NCBI GenBank assembly: GCA_030407005.1
Contig: JAUDYN010000011.1
Span: 52,501 to 116,500, forward strand
Direction of reading: 5' to 3'
Origin: Desarmillaria ectypa
Lineage: Eukaryota > Basidiomycota > Agaricomycetes > Agaricales > Physalacriaceae
Length of the DNA stretch: 64,000 bases
A model generated the notes under the pieces. The model ran no database searches, had not been told where the DNA came from, and was given only the letters and a program-made list of their open reading frames with translations. Positions 1-10,643 of this stretch are shown here, piece by piece. The translations under genes were made by a program, and so were the position numbers. Position 1 is the first letter of the stretch. The number at the start of each line of letters is the position of its first letter.

Positions 1-3000
1 CCTCTTTCATGGTTGAGGGACCTTTCGATTCCCTGGTCCCACTGCTCCTTCTGCTTTGTTGCATCTCTTATACGCGTGATTCTTTCTTCTGTCGTTGGTA
101 GTATCAACACTCGGAAATGCTCTGGGGACAAGACGACCATGTCTTTGTTGTCTTCTTTTCCCTGATCGTGATCGTCTCTTCTACTGAGAAGGTCGGCCTT
201 CTGATTAGCGGTTCCGGCTTTATGTTGAAGAATAAAGTGGTATTCCGCTAGTTCGGTGACCCACCAAGCTTATTGGCGATTCAACTTCTGGGGTTTCCGG
301 AAGTATTGAAGGTTCTGGTGGTCAGTCCAGATCTCAATGATTTCTTTGGCACCCATGAGATAATGGCGCCACTCTTCTAATGCTAGCATGATTGCTAACA
401 ACTCCTTGTCGTAGATCTCATAGTTACGCTCGGTGGTTGTGAGCGCTTTCGACATGAAGGCGACTGGTCTCCATTTGCCTTCCTTTTCCTGGCTAAGTAC
501 GGCGCCAATAGCTCCGTCACTGGCATTGGCTTCTACTCAGAACTTTCCGTCATCTGAAGGGATTGTTAGAACTACGTTGGTTGTCATCAACTTCTTGAGT
601 TGTTTAAACGCTTGTTCTTGTTCGGGTCCCCACTTCCAGTCTGTTTTCCCAGTTAACTGGGTAAGGGGACGCACCATCTTGGAGTAATCCTTGATGAACT
701 TCCGGTAGAAGTTCGTGAATCCTAAGAAAGACTGTAATTCTTTCTTCTTTGTCGGAGTTGGCCAGTCCGCTATTCCCGCAATCTTGACTGGGTCCATGCG
801 AATGGCGTCTTCGCTGATAATCACCCCAAGGTATTCTGTTTTGAGTACTTCAAACTCGCATTTCTCTGCTTTGAGGAACAGTTTGTTCTCTCGGAGTCGT
901 TGAAGTACTTGTCGTACTATGTTCCAGTGTTCCAACAATGATTTTGTAAAGATGAGTATGTCGTCGAGGTATATGGTGACTTTTCCTCCGGCGATCAGAT
1001 CCTTGAATATGTCGTTCATCATCCATTGAAACGTGGCTGGTGAATTCGTAAGCCCGAGGAACATTACTGTGGGTTCGAAAAGTCCCCGATTAGTTCTGAA
1101 CATGGCTTTTTCCTCATCTCCATCTCGAATTCGGACATTGTTGTAGCCCCATCATACATCCAATTTGGAGAAGTACTTGGCTCCTCGTAGCTTGTCGATT
1201 AGTTCAGAAATGAGCGGAAGGGGATAACGATTCTTGATTGTCATTTCATTCAGTTTCTGATAATCCTGAACTGGCCGTAGAGAGCCATCCTTTTTCTTGA
1301 CGAAGAAGAAGGGGGAGGCGAAAGGAGATTTCGAGGGATGGATGCGTCCCAAGTCTAAGTTCTCGTCTAAGAACTTGTCCAATTGTTCCTGCTCATTGCG
1401 ATTGAGCGGGTACACCTTGCAATCTAAAGTGGATTTCACGTTGGGGATTAGCTCGATGGTGTGGTCCCAGGGCCATCTTTCTGGTAATTCGTCAAAGCTT
1501 TCCTTGGAGAATAGATCTCTAAAGCTTTGATACTGAGGAGGCACGAGCTCCTCAAATGTCTGCTTCGGCTTTTCCGCGTTAGCGGCAGCCGCTAGTTCAT
1601 TTGCGTGGTGAACAGCACGAAGGATGATTTCTTCTTGCATATTGACGGCAAGAATACTTTCTCCTTCCTCGAGCTCTTCATCCCAGCGGTCTTCCTCATC
1701 CACGTCGGGTAAGGTAAAGTGGTTTTGGATGCAATGACATCGTCCGAATGTCAGGGTTCCCGCTTTCCAGTTTACAAAAGGATTATGGCGTTTAAGCCAA
1801 TCATGACCTAAGTATACGGTTTTGGAACCTAGGTCTGTGATGGCGAGGTCGATGCGCTCGCTATGTCCTCCAATCATCATTCGGAGTTCAACGAACTCAG
1901 TGACGTCCCCTGCCTTGTTGCGCATTCCATTGGCATTATAGACCAGTATAGAGGCTGCGGCCTTCCTGGTGTCCAGCTGGTATTGCTGAACGTAAGTGTG
2001 ATTGATAGAACTGCCCGTGCAGCCACTATCTAATAGTGCTCTGGTTGTCAATATCTTTTTCCCAGTAAATGGGGAAAGTTGGATATCCACCAAGAAGTCC
2101 CGCCTGGAACTCTTGGTACCTCGAATGTAATGAATGGGTTCGTGTAATTCGTAGAGTCATTCTCGGGCCAGGCTCTCTCCCGTCTGTAAGCTTTGAATAA
2201 GCTCATCATCGATTTCTCCAAGTCGTTTGGGGTGAACCCAGATGGAGAGAATCGCTTTGGCATTTGCTGGATTCTTGGAGTCACGTATGGTGCGCATCGT
2301 CCAGTCAATTCTGAATGGTTTAAACCATTGGAATCCGTCCTGCTTCCCAGTGCATTCGGAAGCATTCGATACCCCCTTGTTAGGATGGGTGTCCGTGTCA
2401 TTGCTTCCCCTTGCATTTGGAAGGTCGACGGTTTGTTTTTCCGGTGTTCTGGTTATCGGGGTACTGGCTTTGGATTGGCTGGCTTGCCAAATCCTAAAAG
2501 CCATGTCGTCTTCTTCGTCGGGAATTTCTACGACGGTAGTTCTGCTGAAATGCCCCCTTTTTACCGCCTGGGTGCTAGCGGGATCCTGTTCCTGTTCCTC
2601 GGCCGGCACCACTCGCTGATGGAGTTTGAAGTTCCTTGGTCATTGACTCCCAGCTAGTGCCTAAGGTGACCTTCACATGGTTGTTGACCCTCTGACTTGC
2701 CGGCCCGGTTTGGTACTCAGCGTCGTCACGTTTTCCACTCCCCGGACCGGTTTGTCCGGGTCGATCCTGGCCTTGGTTAGAGGCACTGTCCTGGTCCTCT
2801 GCCGACCCTGGTGGAACTGGTGAGCTTGTCCTGCCACTTGAGGCGGGTACTGGGACGGTCGGACTTCTGGGAGTCCCGGAGGAGTCCCACCTACTGGTCC
2901 CTGCTCGTCGCTGTGCGCTCAGCGGCGTATCCGGTGAGCACTGCTCTTTGGACTTTGTTGCGGCACCAACCCCACTTGGCAAGTCCCGCTCCAGTTCGTC

Positions 3001-3195
3001 GGAGGTTCAGGATTTTTCACTACAGATGTTTGTATCAGCTTCTTCGAGAAGGATGTCATACCTGTTTGTTCTTGATGATTCTTGTTTGGTCTTTGGTTTC
3101 TGTGGAATCATAGATATATTTGTATTTGTATATATTTTTCTGTTTTCATAATAGTCAGTCCGACCCATGGAACCCGAGGACACACCTTGAGTCTT
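1..3195 (-). pseudogene. pol: Pol of chromovirus copy 1: protease, RT, RNase H, start of integrase
   Basis: Pol is in the -1 frame relative to Gag. Order on the minus strand: a Ser/Pro-rich linker (about 3,100-2,575), an aspartic protease with the active-site motif LLDSGCTGSSIN near 2,030, reverse transcriptase with the PVQDY motif near 1,270 and YLDDIL near 965, RNase H (about 590-240) with DKELLAIMLALEEW, and the zinc-finger side of integrase at the edge. A single extra base near 2,617 (compared with copy 2) shifts the frame. In-frame stops occur near 2,157, 1,150, 537 and 270; those near 1,150 and 537 are CGA to TGA relative to copy 2. Not functional. Confidence 0.9.
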
Positions 3196-3228
3196 GGGTG
3201 TGCAAGGGGAATCGAACCCTTGACGCCC
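3196..3228 (-). promoter_or_regulatory. Hairpin at the gag stop codon (copy 1)
   Basis: On the minus strand GGGCGTCAAGGG pairs with CCCTTGCACACCC around an 8-nt loop TTCGATTC, with one bulged C and one G-T pair. The stem starts on the last base of the gag TAG. Copy 2 has the same structure with G-C at the wobble position. The loop region contains GGTTCGATTCC, a perfect Pol III B-box or tRNA T-arm consensus. A recoding role at the gag-pol junction is inference. Confidence 0.65.
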
Positions 3229-5750
3229 TACTCTTTTACCTCCTCAATCTTGGAGGCACTCGGCACCACTGCGTCAGTGGGCCCCACATATCTGACCACG
3301 TTCTTCTCTTTTCTTGTAGGGCAATCCCTGCTCAGGTGACCCTTTTGGTCACACCTGAAGCAGCACCCCTCGGCCTTTTGCTGGTCTATGTCCATGGGCT
3401 TCCCCGCCCCTCCGTATGTCATCCACTTACCGGTTCCAGCATCCCAACTGGTTCCTCCACTCCCAGCACTCAGCTTTGGAGCCGAGGGACTTGTCGCCCC
3501 AGCGGTGTTCTTGCTGCTGGGCTGCTGTTGTTGGGGATGTGGGCCCTGCTTCTGGCCGTCCTGAGGTGTACTTGTGGTCTGGTCAAAGACCCACTTCCGC
3601 TGTCTCTCTTCATACATCTGGAGGATGCGTTCTTTCCATTCCGGATATGAGCGCAGAATGCTCATGCCCATATTTGATATGAAGGTCATGTAGGAGCTGG
3701 GTACTCCTAGCTGCACTGCCTTCACCATTGCACCACATTCGGCCTCATCAGTCCTCTGGCCCGCTAGTTTTGCTTCTTCTTCCAGCTTCTGGAAGTAGTG
3801 GGAGGCAGGCTGTGCTCCCATGTGCAAGTCGAACATGCGCTTCTCGTGGATTTCCTTGATCGCTGGATCTCGGAATTGTCGTGTGACTAGGTCGACGAAG
3901 TCGGCCCAGTCGGGGTATCGGAAGTGGGCGGTGGTGCCGTCGAAGGCATCACCTACCCAGTATTCGGGTCTCTTGTAGACCCACCAGTCCTTGGCGGCAC
4001 CCTCAAAGTGGGATGTCGCGAATAGTACCAGGTGCGACGGCACCTGGAAATAGTGTCTGAACACTTCAAAATAGGCGATGCAATCGCCTATGAAGCGTTC
4101 AATGTCGTCATGGTCCCCCTTGAATGGAGCGGGGACCTTGATGAGGGTCGGCTTGATGCCCAGGTAGGGAGCATCAGCGGCAGCATTCCCGACCAGGTTC
4201 GGGATTGGGTCAGGAGGTCCCTGACCAGGGGGTGGTCTTGGGATGGAGAATCGATCTGGCCTGTACCCCGGGTAGCCTCTTGGTGGCCCCGGCAGTCTTC
4301 CCCTCTCCGGCTCTTTCTCGCACTCTTGGACTCAGAGATAATCCGCCAATGTCTTACAGGCGGCGTCCTCCTTGTCGAGCTCATTGCGCATTTCCGCTAT
4401 GCGCCGCTCTTTCTCCTGCAACTCGGTTCGCATCTGCTGCCGAGTTTCTTCTGCCGTGGCAGGAGTTCTTGATGCCCCTGTGGTGGTGTTACCTGCCGGG
4501 GCTCCTTCTGCTTCCATTTCTTCTCCTGCCCCTGCAAAGAGAAGACTGCCACCCTGGTAAGGGTGGTATCCTTGGTGATGTGCCCTGTGATGTGGGGGCA
4601 AGTCGGGAAGTGGTCGTGGACTTACGACCGGAGTGTCCGGTGGGTAATCTGGATACGTTTCATATTGGGGATGGTAGTATTCCATCCCGCCATAGTAACC
4701 TGTATCGTAGGTAAACGTATTGTATTGGGGCTCTTGCCCCCACTCATTCCTCTCGTGCCACCTCCAACCTCCAGAGGTGCTGGAGGGTCCTGTCCAGCTC
4801 TCGTTGTTCCTGTGGGGTTCTGGGTAGTAACCCTGGAAAACGATCCCCTGCAGTGGGGCGGAAAATTGACCGGTCGCGGTTGGCGCGAATCCGGTGGTTG
4901 ATGATGTTGGCCCTGGTGTTGCTAGGGCCTTCCATGGGTACTCGGATGGGGTCACCCCTGTTGAGGGCGAGCCACTCATCCATTTCGACCCTGGGCTCGT
5001 CCCAGAGGTCACGGGCTTCGACATCTCTTTGTCGAATTTCCCAGGCTGTGGTCCGGTATGGACCGAATAGTCTCCAATCGACTTCAGAGAGTTCTGGCCA
5101 GATGTAGTTGGGCCTGTCGGAGTTGAAAGGGTCATCAGGGGCATTGGGAGCAGACGGGACCGGGGCGTTGTCTCCAATGATGTCATCGTCGGACTCGTCA
5201 TTGGAGATTTCGATGATGGGGAGAGAGGAGAGGGAGAATTCTTCTCCCTCATCAGGCCACTGCTCATGGCTCCAGGGGCCGTATGGGTGGTTTCGATCCA
5301 TGTTGGGATCATTGGGGTGTCGGGGTCCGGAGTACTCGGACCCGCTGTCACTGTTGAGCGACGGGGAATTGGACCTTCGCCGGGATAGGTGAGGGGCAGG
5401 GGTTCTTGGACAAGGGGGGGGACCGGGGTATGGGGGCGGGGGTTCATCCACCTCAGCCCATACGTCCCCCTCGTGTTCTTTGGTCTCCTCGGGACTGATT
5501 GTTGGTCGCTCCAGTGCGACGGTGGGTCGTTCCATCTGGTACCGGAGGAGGACGGCTCTCGCGTTGTAAGCGCGAGCGGATTGGGCAATCTGGGCCCGAA
5601 GTTCTGCAATCCCCAGAGATGGGGGCCGCAAGTTATTGCTCTCCTTGGAGGAGGAGGAAGGCCCGATGATGAATCGGGCCCGGGGACGAACGAGTGGTAG
5701 CTCCTCTCGTTCTCCCAGTCTTGCGGGGGATAACCCCCTGGGAAGGTCAT
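3228..5750 (-). pseudogene. gag: Gag of chromovirus copy 1, interrupted by a TGA
   Basis: The Gag frame opens at MTFPGGYPPQDW (5,750), 178 bases inside ORF-a and in the +1 frame. It begins with about 300 residues rich in Ser, Thr and Pro, then a Tyr/Pro-rich stretch, a coiled-coil-like segment (EKERRIAEMRNELDKE), the retrotransposon Gag domain around 4,150-3,700 (HYFQVPSHLVLFATSHFEG) and a CCHC knuckle CFRCDQKGHLSRDC near the C-terminus. A TGA near 4,330 replaces the CGA of copy 2. The frame ends at a TAG at 3,228-3,230, which opens into a conserved hairpin. Gag packages the element RNA into virus-like particles. Confidence 0.85.
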
Positions 5751-5928
5751 GGGTGGTGGGTGGGACAGGGCGTGGTTCTGGTTCTGGTCGTCGGGGTTGC
5801 CTTCTCAGCAATGCCTGGATTTCTTCCTCGTAGATTAGTACGGCGAGGACCGTAAAGAAAGATAGTAATATAGCGCCACCGAGAGAAACGGTCCAGGGTT
5901 CTTGAGAATTTCTGTCTTCTGTGGACAT
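4744..5928 (-). CDS. Retrotransposon ORF-a, predicted single-pass membrane protein (copy 1)
   Basis: A 394-aa ORF directly downstream of the primer-binding site. Residues about 14-32 are strongly hydrophobic (LGGAILLSFFTVLAVLIY), so a single transmembrane segment near the N-terminus is likely. It is followed by a basic, proline-rich stretch, a PPPY motif within PPPPYPGPPP, an acidic serine-rich middle with a PSAP motif, and a charged helical C-terminus. The homologous ORF in copy 2 is open over the same length and is roughly three-quarters identical by eye. It overlaps the Gag-frame ORF by about 1 kb in another frame. I recognise no named family; the start is the first ATG after the primer site. 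Membrane targeting is inferred from hydrophobicity only. Confidence 0.6.
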   Translation of the reverse strand: MSTEDRNSQEPWTVSLGGAILLSFFTVLAVLIYEEEIQALLRRQPRRPEPEPRPVPPTTHDLPRGLSPARLGEREELPLVRPRARFIIGPSSSSKESNNLRPPSLGIAELRAQIAQSARAYNARAVLLRYQMERPTVALERPTISPEETKEHEGDVWAEVDEPPPPYPGPPPCPRTPAPHLSRRRSNSPSLNSDSGSEYSGPRHPNDPNMDRNHPYGPWSHEQWPDEGEEFSLSSLPIIEISNDESDDDIIGDNAPVPSAPNAPDDPFNSDRPNYIWPELSEVDWRLFGPYRTTAWEIRQRDVEARDLWDEPRVEMDEWLALNRGDPIRVPMEGPSNTRANIINHRIRANRDRSIFRPTAGDRFPGLLPRTPQEQRELDRTLQHLWRLEVAREE

Positions 5929-5974
5929 GAGGAGTTTCTTCTATACGGCTAGCGTAATAGAAGAGAGGGGGATA

Positions 5975-5987
5975 ATCTCTTGTTTTA
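5975..5987 (-). promoter_or_regulatory. Self-complementary primer-binding site (copy 1)
   Basis: The 13 bases abutting the LTR are the reverse complement of a stretch inside the LTR, just downstream of its TATA box. They do not start with the TGG expected of a tRNA-CCA-primed element. This is the Tf1/sushi arrangement, in which the 5' end of the element RNA folds back and primes its own reverse transcription. The same arrangement occurs in copy 2 with 14 matching bases. Confidence 0.8.
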
Positions 5988-6411
5988 TGTTAGGCACCGA
6001 CTTGGGCATGTGACTTGGGGCAGTCAGCTGATCTCTCTGGGCCATTACGCGTTCGAACGATCACCCAATTGAGAGATTTAAGCCGAGGAACCTTTAGTCT
6101 TATGCAGACAAGAAGTGTATGATGTTAATTAAAACAAGAGATAGAGTACAACTGACTAGTTTACTCTGTTTATATAGTATTTCTACGGTGTGTATATTTA
6201 GATGAAACACTATGGTCCATGCACAAACGGTGTCGAAGTTGGATGGTCCGGGAGGATCATAGAACTAATAGAAAGTGTCTGGGGTGACAGACGGTGAGAA
6301 CGAGGGGAGTAGCCGGCGAATAGCTGGATATGAGTCAGTTTCTGGATTAGATTAGATGGCTGAGTCATGGATATGACTCGGATAAGATAAGATAACGGAA
6401 AAATCGTAACA
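5988..6411 (-). repeat. 5' LTR of chromovirus copy 1
   Basis: A 424-bp LTR reading TGTTAGG...CGTAACA on the plus strand. It is closely similar to the two 423-bp LTRs at 16,356-16,778 and 24,419-24,841. It contains a TATATAAA-type promoter box and a TAAAACAAGAGAT stretch that matches the adjacent primer-binding site in inverse orientation. Confidence 0.95.
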
Positions 6412-6822
6412 GACTCAGTCAAAGCCATCAATGACGTTAGCGTAGCATTGCTGCTCCGTTACTAGACTGTTCAAAGCCATTAACCAAGACACCTTATTCC
6501 CCAGATCTCACACATTCAAGGACAGTTCACCCCCATCAACGATTCTGTTAAAGAAAAGCCAACGTAGTTCGTGCCCTTCAAAGAGAACTACCAACAACTG
6601 GCACTATCCCTAAGGAAAGTTCACAGTCACAGCGGATTCTCAATTCGTTAGTTGCTTCAGAGTTAGCTATTAGCTAGTAATCCACAACCTTCGTTCAATG
6701 CAAACACTACAGAAATCATAGTATTCGACTTTGAATGGCTCCGCGTTACAACGCTTCAATAGCCAGGCCAACCCACATCCCAAGCCAGTACATCCTGATG
6801 GGCAGGTACATCAATAGCTCGG
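6412..6822. other. Unclassified spacer between chromovirus copy 1 and an LTR copy
   Basis: About 410 bases with no convincing ORF, LTR terminus or RNA gene. I found no similarity by eye to the other repeats in the window. It could be the far 5' part of the decayed gypsy element that resumes at 8,163, or older host DNA. Confidence 0.4.
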
Positions 6823-8162
6823 TGATATGCCGTCTACACATTCACACCTAGATTTTGCGATTTTGTAACAATACTATTGCACATCTATCCTATACTAGTG
6901 ATACATAGAGGACTATAGCTGAGGCTTTGAGCTGATAGTTAAAAGCAGTAAGCAACTGGTAGAGCCAGGACTTAGATGCAACACCATTAGTGGGTTAAAT
7001 CTACCAGCCGGCCAGACTAGTAACTCAAATGCTAGCAGGACTAAGTGAAATACAGCCACTAGCAAATGAAGGATGCTACTAGCACACCAAAACCAGGAGC
7101 AGAGTACACAGATCTCATCAAGTTCTGTCACCAGCAGCCCAGACTGGGCATAAATGCCTAAGTCAGAATAACTAGTCACATGGCAATCTTGAAACAGGAC
7201 TTAGAAATAAATTAGGAATGGATTAACCTTGAGCCCAGATCTGACTATTTCGATATAGATCTCTTATGATCGATGCTAGTGGAGCTGGACTGCACCCTCG
7301 ATCATGATCGGATAGCTATTACAGGCACCAATATCCGGATATCCATATAACCACGTTACTAGGGCCTGTAGTTGTGCCAAGGGTGCGGAAAGACCAACTG
7401 TGGAGTCTCTAGACTGAATATTTGAAAAGAAAACAGACTAGACCGACTATTGTGTGATTATTCACCATTATTCGTGACTAGCCAAGAAATCCTTACCAAT
7501 ATACCCTATACCCAGATGATATTTATAGTTTTGCCTCAGTAGTATATAAGTAGTGGGATGGGCACTCGTGCAAAGCAGGCAAGCCATCCCCACAGTTGAG
7601 CCCTCACTGGTAGTAACTGGTGTCCCCAATTAAAGGCTTTTGTGCTTAACCTCGACAAAGTGATTAATAGTCGCTAAGTCACCCATAGAATTGCATTGAA
7701 TTGAAGTCCATTAGAGTCACTGTTGTGTCCTGCAAAGGTCCGGAGTGTTTTGAAGTTAGTTCAAGCAAAGTTCTCGGAGTTATAGTTTATTCTTAGGCCA
7801 AGAGTGTGGCTAGTCAAGTGTTTATCACTTGTAGGAAGCAGTATAGGGCCAAGAGCGCCACCAGCCTGAAGCCATTTCAGTCAGAACGAGTGCAGTAGCT
7901 CAAACCAAGTCACTCTTATCCAATTGTGTCTTACCCACCCCACTAGTACGAGTAGTACTTTGTATAAACTCACTAGTAACGAATAAAATGTCTTTAAGAC
8001 AATTGTACTTGATTATTGAAGTCTGCAGAGTGCTTCCATCGTACTCGAAACTGCCCGAATTCAATATTGGTGATTAAGTGTAGAGTAGTAAGAGGTTTAG
8101 TGTGATTGGTGTTCATTGCCATTCCCTAATTCTTTTGTCACTCGCCATTACCAAGCATATCA
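6823..8162 (+). repeat. Solo-like LTR of the ACTAGT element (copy D)
   Basis: A 1,340-bp LTR copy starting TGATATGCC and ending GCATATCA, the termini of the LTRs that flank the retroelement at 29,737-40,503. The left flank is TCGG and the right flank TTGG, fitting a 4-bp target duplication with one C to T change. It contains five ACTAGT palindromes and the TATATAAGTAG promoter box near 7,544. It carries the 88-codon antisense ORF (6,913-7,179) shared by the other copies. It sits inside decayed gypsy sequence. Confidence 0.85.
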
Positions 8163-9282
8163 TTGGTCCAACAGTAACCCACGATCCCCCAGATCCCAAG
8201 GCAGAGGAGTACTAGACTGACATCAACAGCTTAGACCACGAAACCATGGCATTGAACAACATGCCCCATTTAATTCCTAAGTAACCAATCTAAGCAAACC
8301 TAAGGTTGACCAACAGCACATTCTAGTTCAATTCTTAAGGAATCTACCTAACAAGCCTTAAGAATTAGAGAAGGCCAAGTCTGTGTGAGACCTCCATGCC
8401 ACAATATGGCAGTTTCCAAGGAAAGGAAAACAGCTAGAGTGTGACAGAATCTGGGAAGCACTAAAAGGGCCAACCTCTTGACCTGATTGATATTTGATCC
8501 CACAATCTTCTTCCAGACAAGCCCCCTGGACCCTTACCTGAACTCTATCAGAAATACACCCAATAAAGCCTGATACCTAGGGATCAAACCAATATTGGTT
8601 CAATCCCTGAAGCTGTTCAAGGGGGACCATGACAATATCAAACAGTTCATAGATGATTGCATCACTTGTTTCAAAATCTTCTGGCACTATTTCCAGCTGC
8701 TATTCCATTTGGTTCTATTCACCACATCTTATTTCAAAGGCCCTACCAAGGACTGGTGGGTTTACAAAAGATCTGAATACTGACTCACAGATAGTTTAGA
8801 TGGATATGCCTCCCACTTTTGATATCCAAGCTGGGAATAGTTTGTTGAACTCATCATCCAACAATTTAGAGATCCCACAATTAAGGAGATCCATGAAAAG
8901 AAGGTGTTTGATCTTTGAAAGGGAACCCAACCAGCAAGCCTCTACTTTCAGAAGTTGGAAGAAGAGACCAAACTAGCTGGGTGATGGGCCAATGAGAATG
9001 AATGTGGTGCAATGGTAAAAGCTGTACAAATAGGGGTTCTCTCCTCCTACATGATGTTCATTTCCAATATAAGCATAAACATTCACTACTCATATTCAGA
9101 ATGGAAAGAATGAATCCTGAGCATATATGAGGAGTGACAGCAAAAATGGGTCTTTGACCAGACCTCCAGAATACCATGTGATGGCCAGAAGAAGGATGGC
9201 CCATGACCCCAACAACACCCCAGCAGCAAACAAACTGCTGGGGTGTCAAGTTCATCAGTTCCAAAGCCAATAGCAAATGTGG
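8163..9282 (+). pseudogene. gag: Decayed chromovirus gag remnant
   Basis: Plus-strand relic related to Gag of the elements at 1-6,411 and 16,356-24,841. The longest open piece (8,595-8,783) reads LKLFKGDHDNIKQFIDDC and continues through DWWVYKRSEY, matching Gag PFKGDHDDIERFIGDC...DWWVYKRPEY. Upstream, LIPQSSSRQAPWT matches the Gag linker FSIPRPPPGQGPPD. It is full of stops, and almost all CpGs have become TpG or CpA. It ends at 9,282 in the segment just before the zinc knuckle, where an LTR copy interrupts it. Confidence 0.8.
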
Positions 9283-10643
9283 TGGTGTGCTTGGTAACAG
9301 CAAGTGACAAAAGAATTAGGGAATGGAAATAAACACCAATCACACTAAACCTCTTACTACTCTACACTCAATCACCAATATTAGATTTGGGTGGTTTCAA
9401 GTATAATGGAAGCACTCTGCAGACTTCAATAATCAAGTACAGTTGTCTTAAAGATGTTTTATTCATTACTAGTGAGTTATACAAAGTACTACTCATACTA
9501 GTGGGGTGGGTAAGACACAATTGGATAAAGAGTGACTTGGTTTGAGCTACTGCGCTCATTCTGACTGAAACTGCTTCAGACTGGTGGCACTCTTGGCCCT
9601 ATACTGCTTCCTACAAGTGATAAACACTTGACTAGTTGCACTCTTGGTTAACTAGTGGTGCTCTTAGCCTAAGAATAATACTATAACTCCAAGAACTTTG
9701 TTTAAACTAACTTCAAAACACTTGGAATCTTTTCAGGACACAACAGTGACTCTAAGGAACTTCAATTTAATGCAATTCTATGGGTGACTTAGTGACTATT
9801 AATCACTTCATTGAGGTTAAGCACAAATGCCTTTAGTTGGGGACACCAGTTACTACCAGTGAGGGCTCAACTGCAGGGATGGCTTGCCTCCCTTGCATGA
9901 GCACCCATCCCACTACTTATATACTACTGAGGCAGAACTATAAATATCATCTGGGTATAGGGTATATTGGTAAGGATTTCTTGCCTAGTTGTAAATAATG
10001 GTGAATAATCATGCAATAGTCAGTCTAGTCAGTTTTCTTTTCAAATGGTCAGTCTAGAGACTCCACAGTTGGTCTTTCCACATCCTTGGCCCAACTACAT
10101 GCCCTAGTAACATGGTTATATGAATACCCAGATATTGGTGCCTATAACAGCTATCTGATCATAATTGAGAGTGCAGTCCAGCTACACTAGTATTGATCAT
10201 AAGAGATCTATATCATAATAGTCAAATCTGGGCTCAAGGTTAATCCATTCCTAATTTATTTCTAAGTCCTGTTTCAAGATTGCCATATGACTAGTTATCC
10301 TGACTTAGGCATTTATGCCCAGTCTGGGCTGCTAGTGATAGAACTTGATGAGATCTGTGTACTCTACTCCTGGGTTTTGTGTGCTAGTAGCATCCTTCAT
10401 TTGCTAGTGGCTGTATTTCACTTAGTCCTGCTAGCATTTGAGTTACTAGTCTGGCCAGCTGGTAGATTTAACCCACTAATGGTGTTGCATCTAAGTCCTG
10501 GCTCTACTAGTTCCTTACTGCTTTTAACTATCAGCTCAAAGCCTCAGCTATAGTCCTCTATGTATCACTAGTATAGGATAGATATGCAATAGTATTGTTA
10601 CAAAATCATAAAATCTAGGTGTGAATGTATAGACAGCATATCA
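9283..10643 (-). repeat. LTR of the ACTAGT element, inverted copy E
   Basis: A full-length minus-strand LTR: TGGTGTGCTTGGTAAC on the left (first A mutated to G) and GCATATCA on the right. Nearly all CpGs present in the copy at 41,743-43,102 are lost, so this is an old copy. The right flank is CCAA (TTGG in element orientation), but the left flank GTGG does not match. The gypsy sequence jumps from the end of gag on the left to RNase H on the right, so the flanks come from two different sites. It carries the 88-codon ORF (10,287-10,553). Confidence 0.85.

Larger units (their letters stand above)
1..6411 (-). mobile_element. Ty3/gypsy chromovirus copy 1, 3' part cut by window edge
   Basis: Minus-strand LTR retrotransposon. 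Reading right to left it has a 5' LTR (5,988-6,411), a self-priming site, an N-terminal membrane ORF, Gag with a zinc knuckle, then protease, reverse transcriptase and RNase H; the integrase starts at the window edge. Gene order and protein similarity match the structurally complete copy at 16,356-24,841. The coding frame is broken by several in-frame stops and a one-base insertion near 2,617, so this copy is dead. No target-site duplication can be checked because the 3' end is outside the window; the five bases right of the LTR are GACTC. Confidence 0.95.

Noticed and set aside
6823..8162. The 88-codon ORF as a host gene
   Set aside because: It is found in every full LTR copy and is therefore repeat sequence; kept only as an observation about the LTR.
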